Below are positions 5,248-5,266 of a stretch of 5,266 nt of DNA, piece by piece. Within the stretch, counting starts at the first letter, position 1, and each line of letters starts with the position of its first letter. A program made the translations under genes and the position numbers. The DNA is from JAYZQT01 sp964412235 (GTDB taxonomy: Bacteria; Pseudomonadota; Alphaproteobacteria; MPNO01; UBA830). The stretch spans positions 1-5,266 of the forward strand of contig CAYPNT010000129.1 in NCBI GenBank assembly GCA_964412235.1. Reading direction: 5' to 3'. The notes beneath the pieces were generated by a model, which was not told the origin of the DNA, searched no databases, and worked only from the letters and a program-made list of their open reading frames with translations.

Positions 5248-5266
5248 CCGTTACCATTCCGTTACC
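5248..5266. repeat. Direct repeat with 11-bp period
   Basis: CCGTTACC occurs twice, at 5248-5255 and 5259-5266, separated by ATT. An 11-bp spacing places both copies on one face of the helix, as in binding sites of OmpR/PhoB-type response regulators. It sits about 220 bp upstream of the caspase-locus start, next to the TTGACA at 5240-5245. The window ends in the second copy, so more repeats may follow. Confidence 0.4.

Overview
The window reads as chromosomal DNA of a Gram-negative bacterium. An alphaproteobacterium, possibly a marine one, is my best guess from the kinds of proteins present, but there is no rRNA or other phylogenetic marker, so this is inference. Every gene I can support lies on the minus strand. 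From high to low coordinates (the direction of transcription) they are: a broken secreted caspase-like gene (about 5026 to 3415), a stand-alone MetE C-terminal-type methionine synthase homologue (3243 to 2095), two tandem paralogous two-helix membrane microproteins (1857 to 1618 and 1482 to 1261), a strong intrinsic terminator (about 1239 to 1201), and a ten-helix EamA/DMT transporter (1083 to 181).

The most interesting locus is the right third. It encodes a signal peptide, a cysteine-containing N-terminal region, a long Ala/Arg/Glu/Lys coiled coil and the start of an SH3-like segment. The reading frame then breaks and the middle of a caspase-fold domain follows, with its SGH and DSCFSG motifs intact. 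After an EF-hand-like motif there is an in-frame TAG, but beyond it the same frame continues with a typical caspase-family C-terminal segment (YQARRRYSRDQ) and a proline-rich tail. One ancestral gene of about 530 codons or more, damaged by an out-of-frame deletion and a nonsense mutation, explains all three pieces. TAG also ends three neighbouring genes, so reassignment of TAG is unlikely. This locus is clearly richer in G+C than the rest of the window.

The middle holds a metabolic gene whose zinc ligands (His, Cys, Glu, Cys) are all present. A terminator-like hairpin sits just upstream of its start. It could end transcription from the caspase locus or act as a leader attenuator.

The two microproteins are of unknown function. 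They share the residues LQILF and a near-identical C-terminal motif (KF..AGLIG.IAA.I), so they are a tandem duplication. The second has a duplicated Shine-Dalgarno sequence and is followed by a terminator with a UUCG tetraloop.

The gene-free ends are short. Positions 1-180 contain no convincing gene but some inverted repeats. Positions 5039-5266 contain an inverted repeat beside a TATAAT box and, at the very edge, an 11-bp-spaced direct repeat that may be a regulator site. I see no tRNA, rRNA, CRISPR array, insertion sequence or prophage gene.
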